From the NCBI RefSeq assembly GCF_021729145.1, contig NZ_JAJSLW010000018.1:1-64000 (forward strand): a stretch of 64,000 bases of DNA, given 5' to 3'. The notes under the pieces are model-generated. The model worked only from the letters and a program-made list of their open reading frames with translations. It had not been told where the DNA came from and searched no databases. The position numbers were made by a program, and so were the translations under genes. Below, one piece after another: positions 53,031 through 62,793 of the stretch (its first letter is position 1; the number at the start of each line of letters is the position of its first letter). Source of the stretch: Membranihabitans maritimus. GTDB lineage: Bacteria; Bacteroidota; Bacteroidia; Chitinophagales; Saprospiraceae.

Positions 53031-55346
53031 ATGAAATATCATCTACCTTTTACCATACTGATTTTATTATTTCCCATACTCCTGCTTTCCCAGGAAACCG
53101 CTACAGGGGTTATCAAAAATCACCAGACGGGTGAAGCACTACCCTATGCAGTAATTTATAATACCACAAATGATCAATCCGCTATATCTGACCTTCAGGG
53201 CAAATTTGAAATAGATGCAACGTCTGGTAAAGATACTTTGGTGATTAGCTCACTGGGATTCGTCAATAAAAATATAGTTGCCAAAACTTCCATGTCTGTG
53301 GCATTAAAGTCAAACACTTTTGCCCTTGAAGAGGTAGTGGTCAGTTTTAATCGGGAACAGGAAAATCGAACAAATGCTCCTGTTGCCATATCCACACTAA
53401 GCCCTGCAGTCATTTCTGACAACAAACCCACTACTATAGATCAGGTATTGAACCAGAGCCCCGGTGTTTACATGGTTGATCTGGGAAATGAACAACATAC
53501 CATGAGTATTCGCAAGCCTATTGACTATGGAGCATCATACTTATATATGGAAGATGGGGTGCCCATCCGTACTTCAGGAGTTTTCAACCACAATGCACTC
53601 ATTGAAATAAATATGGCAAATGTGAGTCGAATAGAAATCGTCCGCGGGCCTTCATCCAGTTTGTATGGAAGTGAAGCCATCGGCGGAGCTGTCAATTTTA
53701 TTACACAAAAACCTTCGGTTTCCCCTACAGCCGGAATTACACTTCAAGGAAACGATATAGGATACAAGAGAGCCGACTTTTATGCTTCGAACACCTTTGA
53801 AAAATTGGGTATTCGGTTTTCTGGTTATTACGCAGACCAGCAAAATGGCACCCTGGCACACAGTGATTTTAATAAATTAGCCCTGAGTCTTTCCGCCAAT
53901 TATTTCGTAAGTGAAAAAACCGAACTTAACTGGAGCAACTCACTCGTTGATTATTATTCCGACATGTCGGGTTCCCTGGACAGTATGGACTTCTACAGTA
54001 AATCTTACGGCTCCAATCAAACATTCACAAACAGACAAGTTAATGCGTTTCGATCCAAACTGGCAATAAACCACTACTGGAATACCCGGGCAAAATCGTC
54101 ATTAACCGGATATTTCAGGGACAACTCCATAAAACAAAACCCATCTTATCGTGTAGCTGATGATTTCAAGCCGTGGATACCCTCCGGGGATCCGAACCTG
54201 GCTCACGGTCAATTAAATGACAACAGCTTTCAAAGCTATGGATTGATCGCACAACATAAGCAAGATTATGACTGGCTCAATAGCAGTCTCATTGGTGGAT
54301 TAAGTCTGGATTATAGCCCTAATACCTACAACGCCGATTACATTCAAATCTTTAAAAACGATGATGGAGTTTATGAATCCTTTGCGAAAACAGATAGTGT
54401 CCTTTCGGACTATCACACAGACCTGGTAAATGTCGCTGCCTATTTCCAGGGCACAATAGAACCAGTAGAAAACCTAAAAATATCCGGTGCATTGCGCTTC
54501 GATAATTTCAACTATAATTTCGAAAATAATCTCGGTAAAAATTCATTTACCGCAGTCCTGGACGGTAAAAATATTTTTAGCCGGTTTACGCCGAAAATTG
54601 GTGTTACTTATGACTTGCAAAATAATAAGGGAATATACGCCAACTTCAGTCAGGGGTTTGTTCCTCCACAGGTAACCGAATTGTATGTTGGGAATAAAAT
54701 CCCTACTCTCAAACCAGTTTTTTATAGCAATTATGAAATTGGGGGCTGGATGAATTTTGCCAACCAAAAAGCAAAACTGGAATTGAGTATATATAGAATG
54801 GACGGACTCAATGAAATCATCTCCGTATTACAAAATGACGGTACAAGTATTCGTCAAAACGCCGGGGAAACCACCCACCAGGGTATTGAATACTCTTTAA
54901 TGGTCAATCCAATTTCTGCCTTATCCATTAGGGTAAGCGGCACTTATGCCATTCATAAATTCCTGGATTATGAAGATTCCGGCATGGAGTTTTTTGACAA
55001 CAGGATGCCGCAAGCCCCAAACAATATTGTAAACGCTCAATTGAGCTATAAACCAAAATTTATAGACGGATTTAGATTCAGCGTGGAATGGCAACACCTC
55101 GATTCCTACTTTATGGATGCTGCCAACACTGTAGAATATGAAGGATACGACATATTTAATGTACGTGCCGGATATAGGTGGAATGCATTTGAAATTTGGG
55201 TAAACGCAATAAACACTACGGATCAACTCTATGCCACAGTCGCCCGTGCCAATGCCTGGGGCCAAACGTATAGTGTAGGGAATCCGCGAAATTTCAATAT
55301 TGGAATCGGATATCATTTTGGTAAAGAAGAAAAAACTAATCGATAA
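53031..55346 (+). CDS. TonB-dependent receptor of the metal cluster
   Basis: A 771-residue receptor without an STN domain: signal, a short carboxypeptidase-regulatory-like domain (about 23-105, GVIKNHQTGEALPYAVIYN), a plug (PTTIDQVLNQSPGVYMVD; IEIVRGPSSSLYGSEAIGGAVNFIT) and a barrel ending NFNIGIGYHFGKEEKTNR. It has no SusD partner, so it is of the siderophore/metal type rather than glycan type. Position after SCO and before PepSY suggests import of copper or a metal chelate. Ligand not determined. Confidence 0.9.
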   Translation: MKYHLPFTILILLFPILLLSQETATGVIKNHQTGEALPYAVIYNTTNDQSAISDLQGKFEIDATSGKDTLVISSLGFVNKNIVAKTSMSVALKSNTFALEEVVVSFNREQENRTNAPVAISTLSPAVISDNKPTTIDQVLNQSPGVYMVDLGNEQHTMSIRKPIDYGASYLYMEDGVPIRTSGVFNHNALIEINMANVSRIEIVRGPSSSLYGSEAIGGAVNFITQKPSVSPTAGITLQGNDIGYKRADFYASNTFEKLGIRFSGYYADQQNGTLAHSDFNKLALSLSANYFVSEKTELNWSNSLVDYYSDMSGSLDSMDFYSKSYGSNQTFTNRQVNAFRSKLAINHYWNTRAKSSLTGYFRDNSIKQNPSYRVADDFKPWIPSGDPNLAHGQLNDNSFQSYGLIAQHKQDYDWLNSSLIGGLSLDYSPNTYNADYIQIFKNDDGVYESFAKTDSVLSDYHTDLVNVAAYFQGTIEPVENLKISGALRFDNFNYNFENNLGKNSFTAVLDGKNIFSRFTPKIGVTYDLQNNKGIYANFSQGFVPPQVTELYVGNKIPTLKPVFYSNYEIGGWMNFANQKAKLELSIYRMDGLNEIISVLQNDGTSIRQNAGETTHQGIEYSLMVNPISALSIRVSGTYAIHKFLDYEDSGMEFFDNRMPQAPNNIVNAQLSYKPKFIDGFRFSVEWQHLDSYFMDAANTVEYEGYDIFNVRAGYRWNAFEIWVNAINTTDQLYATVARANAWGQTYSVGNPRNFNIGIGYHFGKEEKTNR

Positions 55347-55435
55347 TTCATTAGTAAGGCTGGAGGCAGATCACACTAATCCTGCAGTTGGTAATAAATA
55401 TACACTTGCGTGATTTAACCCTAAAAATCAGTTCA

Positions 55436-56680
55436 ATGAAAAAACATAAAAACACCTACCAATGGCTATGGAAATGGCATTTTATCGGGGGTATAATTGC
55501 ACTCCCATTCATAATTATCCTGGCTGTAACCGGAATTATTTATCTGTTTAAAGATGCTTATGAAAAACCTATTTATAAGGATGTAAAAGAAGTTTCCATA
55601 GGTAATGAACGGGTTAGCTATGACCGGCAATGGGAGTTAGCTAAAGAATCAGCTGTAGCCCCACCTCATACAATGTTACTGCCTCAAACTAACAACGAGG
55701 CTACTGAATTTGTATCCGGAAGGTTCGCCAGGGAATCAAGCATCTATATCGATCCCTATAAAAACCTTGTCACTAATGAAATAATTTCAAGCGAGACAGA
55801 CATGTTCCAGGTCAGGAAGCTCCACGGCGAACTGCTGACCGGTAAATTTGGTACGAAGATCGTAGAGTTAGTCGCCAGTTGGATGGTAGTACTTCTTTTA
55901 TCCGGTCTGTATTTATTCTGGCCAAGAAATAATGGTGGCGGAATCAAATCATTTTTCCGGATACGAAGGAATGGAAATAAGCGTATATTTTACAGGGACT
56001 TGCATGCTGTCATGGGATTTTGGTCTTCACTGTTAATACTCTTGATCCTGGCAGGTGGATTGCCCTGGACCGATATTTTCGGTAACAATTTTGCATGGTT
56101 ACAAAAGAAAACCAACGCTGGGTATCCCAAGGAATGGAATGGCCAGTTTTTTGAATCCACACCCATTGGGGTGCCGCTATCCCTGGATGATATGGCGGAA
56201 ATTGCCAATAAAGAAAATCTTACCGGAGAGGTAGGAATTACTCTGCCCCAGAACCCAACGGCTGTCTTTAGTGTATCTAACACTACACCAGATTTATCAC
56301 ACCGTAAGATGATCCATTTCGATCAATATTCCGGGAAAATGGTTAAAGAGTTAAGCTGGAAGGATGTAGGCCCTATGATACAGGGAAGAATGTGGGTAAT
56401 GGAGTTTCACCAGGGGCATTTTGGTTGGTGGAACTGGCTATTGGTCCTGTTCACCGCTATTGGAATTTTGGTATTGAGCATTGCCGCATTGATCTCATAC
56501 ATCAAAAGAAAAAAGCGTGGATCGTGGAGCATTCCAAGGACTTCAAAAGACTTGAAAGTTGGGAAAGGAGTAATCATATCCATTATACTTTTGGGTATTA
56601 TACTTCCATTATTTGGGTTGAGTATTATTGTTATTTCCCTGTGGGAATGGATGTCTACTTCATACAATAAGTCCAAATAG
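55436..56680 (+). CDS. PepSY-associated membrane protein (reductase-like)
   Basis: 414 residues from the ATG at 55436, giving KKHKNTYQWLWKWHFIGGIIALPFIIILAVTGIIYLF, a first membrane segment with the usual HxxxG-type start; an ATG 16 codons upstream is less suited. Four membrane segments and PepSY-type soluble loops (LHGELLTGKFGTKIVELVASWMVVLLLSGLYLFWPR; YRDLHAVMGFWSSLLILLILAGG) match PepSY_TM proteins. Histidines in these helices bind heme in related reductases. Role next to a TonB receptor: reducing imported metal complexes, by analogy. Last gene of the operon. Confidence 0.88.
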   Translation: MKKHKNTYQWLWKWHFIGGIIALPFIIILAVTGIIYLFKDAYEKPIYKDVKEVSIGNERVSYDRQWELAKESAVAPPHTMLLPQTNNEATEFVSGRFARESSIYIDPYKNLVTNEIISSETDMFQVRKLHGELLTGKFGTKIVELVASWMVVLLLSGLYLFWPRNNGGGIKSFFRIRRNGNKRIFYRDLHAVMGFWSSLLILLILAGGLPWTDIFGNNFAWLQKKTNAGYPKEWNGQFFESTPIGVPLSLDDMAEIANKENLTGEVGITLPQNPTAVFSVSNTTPDLSHRKMIHFDQYSGKMVKELSWKDVGPMIQGRMWVMEFHQGHFGWWNWLLVLFTAIGILVLSIAALISYIKRKKRGSWSIPRTSKDLKVGKGVIISIILLGIILPLFGLSIIVISLWEWMSTSYNKSK

Positions 56681-56756
56681 AAGTAAAATCCTGGTGATAC
56701 TGTGATAAACTAATTTGCTTAATGGGATTGAGCTAAGGAAACAGAGTATCCCCTGG

Positions 56757-56940
56757 CATTTTGGTCGCGAAACGCAATAAATTTGACCAGCTTGTCCCGG
56801 CAGAATCGCCGAGGTTCCGTGTGCAGGAGAAAATGAACGACATAGAAGAATGACGAATGAAGTGCGACTAAAAAAAGCCGCACTGACTGTACGGAAATGG
56901 GATCTAAGAGGAACCGAAAAATCCTTTTTTCGGGGTCTCC
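56757..56940 (-). repeat. Dispersed intergenic repeat, copy 2
   Basis: On the minus strand the block 56757-56816 matches 152-213, with weaker similarity farther out. The outer part contains a perfect 8-bp hairpin, ccgaaaaa/tttttcgg, at 56914-56933. An 83-codon frame crosses this copy but is not preserved in copy 1, so I do not call it a gene. The stretch 56681-57019 shows nothing more. Confidence 0.6.
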
Positions 56941-57019
56941 TGTATTAATCGACGTAGGTATATTATCCAACGACTTTTACCTTTTACAAAATTGAGAAGC
57001 ATGTTAGTAAAGCCATTTG

Positions 57020-57268
57020 TTAATGATTCCGTATAGCTTTGATTAGTTCTTTTTTATTCATTTTACTGTATCCATTCAGGCCTATTTTTCGAGCCAACCG
57101 GGTTAAATCCTCTACGGTTCGATCTTCATATTTCTTCGCTTTTCCACCTTTTTCTCCGGCATTTTCCGTGTTAGCAATCCTTGCGGCTTTCTCCTTGCTC
57201 ATACCATCGTCCCGAAGAGCCTCGTATTGTTCCCTGTTTTTGATTCGATTCATTTGCTTCTTTGCCAT
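57020..57268 (-). CDS. DUF7218/Rho-N-like small stress protein
   Basis: An 82-residue basic protein. The first half (NREQYEALRDDGMSKEKAARIANTENAGEKGGKA) is a plant-like and bacterial DUF7218 motif. The second half (DRTVEDLTRLARKIGLNGYSKMNKKELIKAIRNH) is a Rho-N/SAP-like helix-extended-helix that binds nucleic acid in other proteins. It is found with general-stress genes; here CsbD precedes it on the same strand. Function inferred only. Confidence 0.8.
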   Translation of the reverse strand: MAKKQMNRIKNREQYEALRDDGMSKEKAARIANTENAGEKGGKAKKYEDRTVEDLTRLARKIGLNGYSKMNKKELIKAIRNH

Positions 57269-57293
57269 GATAATAATTTTTTACAAAAGAGGG

Positions 57294-57314
57294 CCGGTTC
57301 GTCTAAAGAACCGG
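57294..57314 (-). terminator. Intrinsic terminator after csbD-like gene
   Basis: ccggttc (57294-57300) and gaaccgg (57308-57314) form a perfect 7-bp stem; on the minus strand the stem is followed by ccctctttt. It separates the CsbD-like gene from the DUF7218 gene. Confidence 0.7.
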
Positions 57315-57383
57315 ACTTTGCGCTTCCAGGTATTTTAATACACATGGGTTTTCCTCTTTATGTTTTTTATAAAAAATGCTGAA

Positions 57384-57578
57384 TTACACAAAAGTGTTTA
57401 CATAGTTTTTCAGTTCATTTTGTGACATGCCTGTTCTTTTCTGAAGCCTTCCTATCAACTCCACTTCTTTACCTTTTTCGTACTTTAAATCGTCATGTGT
57501 GAGATGTCCGTACTTCTGTTGAAACTTTCCTCTTAGAAGATTCCAATTCCCTCTGATTTTGTTTTCTAATGAATCCAT
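57384..57578 (-). CDS. CsbD-family general stress protein
   Basis: A 64-residue protein matching CsbD closely: ENKIRGNWNLLRGKFQQKYGHLTHDDLKYEKGKEVELIGRLQKRTG. CsbD proteins are small cytoplasmic proteins induced under general stress; biochemical role unknown. Monocistronic, with a terminator downstream. Confidence 0.9.
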   Translation of the reverse strand: MDSLENKIRGNWNLLRGKFQQKYGHLTHDDLKYEKGKEVELIGRLQKRTGMSQNELKNYVNTFV

Positions 57579-58136
57579 AATAATTTATTTTATTGATTTA
57601 CTTTAATCATTTCATGTATTTATTAATACGAACATTTCACAATATAATTCTTTCACTTCAACCAATTAACGTATGTTAAATAAAAATAAACAGCAATTGC
57701 ATTATTAAAAGGAAGTGAAATACAATCAAAACAACTTCGACTATTATGCATGTATTATTATAATTTATTATCGAAAGCATAAATCTATATTCCAATTACA
57801 TTAAGTATCGAACAAATGCTATGATATGCCCGGGAAAGCATTCATTATCGCATGAATTTTTGTTTGGAAAGCTCCGGACTTGGAAAGGCCGAATTTTAAT
57901 AGCAATATTGGATGGCGAATATTTCATATATCATAAACATTGTATTTGTTAAAAAGAAATATTTTATACAAAACCGACATATGTTCCGTTTATATATGGT
58001 ACACAGCAAATTAAAAAGCATAGAGCAATCTCCTAATTTGCATCAATTTAATACCTCAAGAGATTCCATACGACATTGTTTATTTTATCACAAGGAATTC
58101 ACTATTAAATGAAGTGGATTTTTAAAATTTACTCCT
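57579..58136. other. 558-bp intergenic region between divergent stress genes
   Basis: Very AT-rich; holds the promoters of the CsbD gene (minus) and the AraC-type regulator (plus). A 66-codon frame at 57912-58112 has no protein-like features. No RNA gene or strong hairpin seen. Confidence 0.5.
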
Positions 58137-59135
58137 ATGGATCTTAATCAAAAAAGACGAAGCATCCCCGGCAACTTAGCCTTTTCTTCACACCTACTTA
58201 ATTCCCGGAAAAAGGGTAGTAACTGGAGCCAAATAACCCACCCTATATCAGAAAACCTATCCTATCTGGAATATTCATTTTGTCTTTCAGAAAGTGAGGA
58301 TGTGATCATTTCCAGCATCAATGAGGAAGGATTTTACTTCCTGCATTGTTGGAAGGGGACTTTTACACTAGCATTTGAAAACGGGGAAGAAAAAACCATT
58401 AACCCTTTTCACAATGCTATTATTTTTGATGGCTTTACTCGTGTCATTAAACTAAAGCTTAAAAAGGAAATTAATTATAAATTTTGCATAATTGGTTTCA
58501 ATAAACCGGCCACCTCAGCAAAAGAATTACTTTATTCCTCTTACTACCGGTTCAAAGTAGCTTATTGTGAGCAAATTAGATGTACTACATTTATGTACCT
58601 GGGGAAACAAAATTTGAGATTATTGGATAAAATCAATATCCTTTCCCGGATGTCAAAAGAAGGTATAGCTTCCGAGCTTATTATGGAAGGGCTCATCTAT
58701 GAAATACTGGGGCTAAAAATGCAACAAATGTTGAATAGCATAAATTCCAAACAATTGGACAATGGGACTCTCACTTGTCGCGATATAGAACAAATACAGG
58801 ATGTTTCAAGTTATATCAAAAAGAATCCCTCTTTAGATTATACCATAAAGTTTTTATGCACTAAAACCGGTCTTTCACCGGCCAAACTTCAGGAAGGATT
58901 TAAAAAAATGCATAACAAAACAGCAATTAATTTCATACGAAATATACGGTTGGAAAAATCAGCAGAACTTATGGAAAAAACGGATATGAATATTTCACAA
59001 ATCGTATACAGCATCGGTTTAACCAGTCGAAGCTATTTTTCCAAAATATTCAAAAAAAGATATAATTGCTCACCTAAATATTTTCGAGAGCAATATAAAA
59101 GTTTGATATCTAAAAATTCCTTGATGGAGGTATAG
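58137..59135 (+). CDS. AraC-family transcriptional regulator
   Basis: A 332-residue protein with a cupin-like N-terminus (LHCWKGTFTLAFENGEEKTINPFHNAIIFDGFTRVIKLKL) and the AraC double helix-turn-helix at about 220-325 (IKFLCTKTGLSPAKLQEGFKKMHNKTAINFIRNIRLEKSAELM, ISQIVYSIGLTSRSYFSKIFKKRYNCSPKYFREQY). It lies between stress genes (CsbD, KatE) and may regulate them; the inducer is unknown. Confidence 0.93.
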   Translation: MDLNQKRRSIPGNLAFSSHLLNSRKKGSNWSQITHPISENLSYLEYSFCLSESEDVIISSINEEGFYFLHCWKGTFTLAFENGEEKTINPFHNAIIFDGFTRVIKLKLKKEINYKFCIIGFNKPATSAKELLYSSYYRFKVAYCEQIRCTTFMYLGKQNLRLLDKINILSRMSKEGIASELIMEGLIYEILGLKMQQMLNSINSKQLDNGTLTCRDIEQIQDVSSYIKKNPSLDYTIKFLCTKTGLSPAKLQEGFKKMHNKTAINFIRNIRLEKSAELMEKTDMNISQIVYSIGLTSRSYFSKIFKKRYNCSPKYFREQYKSLISKNSLMEV

Positions 59136-59757
59136 GTTGAATTTCCATGCTTTTGAGAACAAGGAAGAATATTTTTTGCGTCAAAATATAATTTAATAGC
59201 ATACATCCCTACAAATATTTCATATTATTTTTGATGTAATTATATATAAGAGTATATAGAGCGATTTATTGTAATTGTAAGGATGATACTCTAAATCCAT
59301 TAGTAAAATTTAAAGAGGTCTTCAAAGTATCAAAGATCCATATTGCAAGAACTGACCAATTATTATTACAAAGAATTGGCTTGTCTGGATGACAAATTCG
59401 ACTAGAATATATTGTTCTCAAGAGTACCTGTAAAAACTACAAGATAGTCGGACTTGAAAAAGCCTATCAACTGCATCCCTTTTTTCAGGACGTAAGCTTT
59501 AATTTTGAACCTTCTGATGAGAAGCCCATTGACTATACCCTAATACGAATTACAGCACGGGTCTGCAGACAGCAATTATATCTGCTATATATCTGTCCGC
59601 ATTTTATATGCTTTAACACCAGACATATTGAAAAGAATGGTTAGGTAAACCCAAAAGTCATACTCAACTTTTCAACCCGGGTGCAAATTTTGAGGTGGAT
59701 CAGTTTATTTTTTCGAATTCAGATTTAAACTATATCAACAATAAAAATAACAAAGTT
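59136..59757. other. 622-bp gap before katE with a possible gene remnant
   Basis: Protein-like but interrupted text occurs: LQELTNYYYKELACLDDKFD then a stop near 59402, and a second frame from about 59441 (KIVGLEKAYQLHPFFQDVSF...) to a stop near 59643, without an ATG. I cannot name a family, so this is at best an unidentified pseudogene. The katE promoter must be here too. Confidence 0.3.
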
Positions 59758-61896
59758 ATGAAAGAACAAAATCCAAAAAAGAAAGACACCAAAAAAGCTA
59801 AAGACCTCGAAAAGGATACAAAAGAGATAAAGGACTCTACATTCACCACCAATCAAGGGGTTAAAGTTAATGACACCAATAATTCTCTTAAAGCGGGGGA
59901 ACGAGGGGCTACTTTACTGGAAGACTTTTTACTACGTGAAAAGATAACAAACTTTGATCATGAACGGATACCGGAACGCATAGTCCATGCCCGGGGTAGC
60001 GGTGCTCACGGGTATTTCGAATTATATGAGAACCTAGAGGAATACAGTAAAGCCGGTATACTGAACGATACCAGCAGAAAGACTCCTGTATTTGTCCGTT
60101 TTTCGACCGTCGCAGGTTCAAAAGGTTCGACAGACCTGGCCCGGGACGTACGTGGATTTGCCGTTAAATTGTATACCGAAGAAGGCACATGGGATATGGT
60201 ATGCAATAATATGCCTATCTTTTTTATACAAGATGCTATGAAATTTCCGGATCTCATACATTCTGTAAAACCGGAACCCAATCGGGAAATACCACAAGCG
60301 GCCTCTGCTCATGATACTTTTTATGATTTTGTATCACACACACCCGAAACACTACATAATCAAATTTGGTTAATGAGTGATCGTGCGATTCCACGAAGTT
60401 ATAGGATGATGGAAGGATTTGGAATCCACACTTTCAGGCTTATCAATAAAAAGGGGGAAGCCCATTTCGTGAAATTTCATTGGAAGCCCATGCTGGGAAT
60501 ACATTCCGTCACGTGGGATGAAGCGGTGAAAATAAGCGGAGCAGATTCTGATTTTCATCGACGTGATCTATGGGAGGCTATAGAATCAGGGCATTATCCT
60601 GAATGGGAGCTTGGGCTACAAATCATACCGGAAGAAGATGAACACAAATTTGACTTCGACTTATTGGACCCTACCAAGCTGATACCGGAAGAAATGGTGC
60701 CGGTAAAACGAGTTGGTAAAATGACTTTAAATAAAAATCCCGAAAATTTCTTTGCAGAAACCGAACAAGTGGCTTTTTTACCCGGACATATTATCCCTGG
60801 GATTGACTTCACCAACGACCCGCTACTCCAGGGGCGTTTGTTCTCCTATCGAGATACACAGTTGTCCAGATTAGGGAGTCCCAATTTTCATCAAATACCC
60901 ATTAACAGGCCTGTGATTCCCACTCAAAATAACCAACGGGATGCTAAAATGCAGACATCCATCCCCAAAGGGAAAACTGCTTACTTCCCTAATTCAATCA
61001 GTGGAGGGTGTCCTCATTTGTCTAAGATCAGTGAAGGGGCATTTCACGCTTATGAAGAGAGAATAGATGCAAATAAAATTCGAAGCCGGAGCGAAAGTTT
61101 TAGTGATCATTTTTCCCAACCGGCGTTATTTTATAGAAGTCTTTCCTCCTGGGAAAAAGCACATCTTGCCGATGCTTATATTTTTGAATTGGGCAAATGT
61201 ACATATGACCATATTAAAGAACGCATGCTGTGGTTGCTTAATCAAATTGATGAAACACTTGCAGGGAAAGTAGCAACAGGCCTGGGAACGGATATTCCCA
61301 ACAATATTAAGCAGCCTATAAATCAAGCAATAGGGGCAGATGCAGACGTAGATAGGCACCAACCGGGCCCTAAAAAAACATACCTGGATGAAGACCCTGC
61401 CCTGAGTCAGGCCAATACGAAATTTAATAGTATTGAAACCAGACAAATTGCAGTATTGGCAACCAACGGATTTTCTAGGAAAAATGTAAGCGCAATAAAA
61501 GATAAATTGGAAAAAGAAGGGGCCATGCTCCATATAGTTGCACCTCAGGGAGGGACTATTCTATGTGATTCAAATACGGAACACAAAGTACATGCTCCAA
61601 TAATGACTACGGAAAGTGTATTATTTGATGCCGTATATATACCCGGTGGCCAGAAATCCATTCAAGGTTTACTTGAAAATAAAAAATATATAAAATTCAT
61701 TAACGAAGCTTTTAAACATTGTAAGGCAATAGCTGCCAGCGGGGAAGGAGAACAAATGTTGGATAAGACCTACGTCAGTGATTATAAAGATGATGCTGCT
61801 GTCCTTATCAATAAAAAGCCTGAGGAATTTATTAAAGCGATTTCCAACCATAGAAATTGGGATAGGATGGAAATTACAGACCAAATTCCGATATAA
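59758..61896 (+). CDS. katE: Large-subunit (clade 2, HPII-type) catalase
   Basis: 712 residues from the ATG at 59758; an in-frame ATG 21 codons earlier adds an unlikely leader. It has the catalytic His in VHARGSGAHGYFE (near 77), the distal Asn in NNMPIFFIQDA (near 150) and the proximal heme Tyr in RLFSYRDTQLSRLGSPNF (near 364). A C-terminal flavodoxin/DJ-1-like domain follows (about 570-712: IAVLATNGFSR, YIPGGQKSIQGLL). This length and extra domain define clade 2 catalases like E. coli HPII. It removes hydrogen peroxide in the cytoplasm. It fits the surrounding stress region. Confidence 0.97.
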   Translation: MKEQNPKKKDTKKAKDLEKDTKEIKDSTFTTNQGVKVNDTNNSLKAGERGATLLEDFLLREKITNFDHERIPERIVHARGSGAHGYFELYENLEEYSKAGILNDTSRKTPVFVRFSTVAGSKGSTDLARDVRGFAVKLYTEEGTWDMVCNNMPIFFIQDAMKFPDLIHSVKPEPNREIPQAASAHDTFYDFVSHTPETLHNQIWLMSDRAIPRSYRMMEGFGIHTFRLINKKGEAHFVKFHWKPMLGIHSVTWDEAVKISGADSDFHRRDLWEAIESGHYPEWELGLQIIPEEDEHKFDFDLLDPTKLIPEEMVPVKRVGKMTLNKNPENFFAETEQVAFLPGHIIPGIDFTNDPLLQGRLFSYRDTQLSRLGSPNFHQIPINRPVIPTQNNQRDAKMQTSIPKGKTAYFPNSISGGCPHLSKISEGAFHAYEERIDANKIRSRSESFSDHFSQPALFYRSLSSWEKAHLADAYIFELGKCTYDHIKERMLWLLNQIDETLAGKVATGLGTDIPNNIKQPINQAIGADADVDRHQPGPKKTYLDEDPALSQANTKFNSIETRQIAVLATNGFSRKNVSAIKDKLEKEGAMLHIVAPQGGTILCDSNTEHKVHAPIMTTESVLFDAVYIPGGQKSIQGLLENKKYIKFINEAFKHCKAIAASGEGEQMLDKTYVSDYKDDAAVLINKKPEEFIKAISNHRNWDRMEITDQIPI

Positions 61897-61951
61897 TTGT
61901 TGATCATGTATACATGGGATTTAAACATAAAAGAAAACGGTGCTGATTATC

Positions 61952-62491
61952 TTAATCCGGATCAGTTTCATCTTTTTTCTGGATGTGCGGATGATCAGTA
62001 CCTAATCCCACAATTTTTATAATACCTATAATAATATTATTGAGCATCAGTATTACCGTTATCATCATCCCACTTAAAAGAGAAGAGAAAATCAATGTCG
62101 CCCAATAAATAAGATTAAACCACGAAGTTGGTATATTTTCGGCTTCTGTGATAGGGATATTGGATAATTGAAACAAGATGAGGGTACCAATAAATAGAAT
62201 AGTATCAAATTTAGCAATAGTTAACACCTGCTTATAATGCTCGTTTTTTAATTCGGACTTCGTTGATCCCGTACTTATGCCCAATAGCGTCAATAATAGG
62301 GCCAATATAGTAGCTGATGCTAATACAATGGTATTACATAACATAGTGATGCCATTGAGCGAAGCTCTAATGAGTTGCTTCGCTTCATACCCCGATAGAT
62401 TCCCCAATAAAAAGACACCTAAAGAGGTAAATACTGTGGCCAGTAAACCACCAATCAAAGGACCTCTGTTATATTTGATAAAACCTTTCAT
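61952..62491 (-). CDS. Four-helix membrane protein of unknown function
   Basis: A 179-residue protein with four hydrophobic segments: about 10-33 (GGLLATVFTSLGVFLLG), 45-70 (GITMLCNTIVLASATILALLLTLLGIS), 92-112 and 125-168, with a charged tail. It resembles small uncharacterised inner-membrane proteins. No motif allows a function. Convergent with katE, 55 bp away. Confidence 0.75.
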   Translation of the reverse strand: MKGFIKYNRGPLIGGLLATVFTSLGVFLLGNLSGYEAKQLIRASLNGITMLCNTIVLASATILALLLTLLGISTGSTKSELKNEHYKQVLTIAKFDTILFIGTLILFQLSNIPITEAENIPTSWFNLIYWATLIFSSLLSGMMITVILMLNNIIIGIIKIVGLGTDHPHIQKKDETDPD

Positions 62492-62793
62492 GAATAATGT
62501 TTTTTAACTTGCCAGTTATTGCAACGATGGGCCAAATCATTAAAAAAAGATTCTTACAGATTGTAATAAACGATATACCTAAGAGCATTGTATATGCTAA
62601 TGAGAAGATTCCATCCAAATATTCCTTGGGAAAGGATAGCTTTAAATAAATCCATTAAATGGACTGTCCCGAAAATTCAGGATCAAATCTACCCCCTGAG
62701 CACTCGGAGTTCTCTCCGCCATGAAAATTCATACAAAATCTAATAAAATATAACGGTTCCGCTGATTTATTCAGGATAAAAAAACTTTAAAAA
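62492..62793. other. 302-bp gap, no feature seen
   Basis: Downstream of the Csp-like gene and upstream of the membrane protein gene on the same strand. No hairpin, RNA gene or convincing open frame was seen. Confidence 0.5.

Noticed and set aside
56719-56970. 83-codon frame on the minus strand through the dispersed repeat
   Set aside because: The frame is not kept in the other copy near position 152 because of a one-base indel, and it has no domain-like features.
57912-58112. 66-codon frame upstream of the AraC-type gene
   Set aside because: No signal, motif or conservation pattern; probably part of the promoter region.
59136-59757. Interrupted protein-like text before katE as a named pseudogene
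   Set aside because: Two stop-broken segments look protein-like, but I could not assign a family, so no gene is claimed.
61905-61916. Perfect 12-bp palindrome catgtatacatg after katE
   Set aside because: Too short and in AT-rich DNA; no T-run or partner site, so chance is a sufficient explanation.
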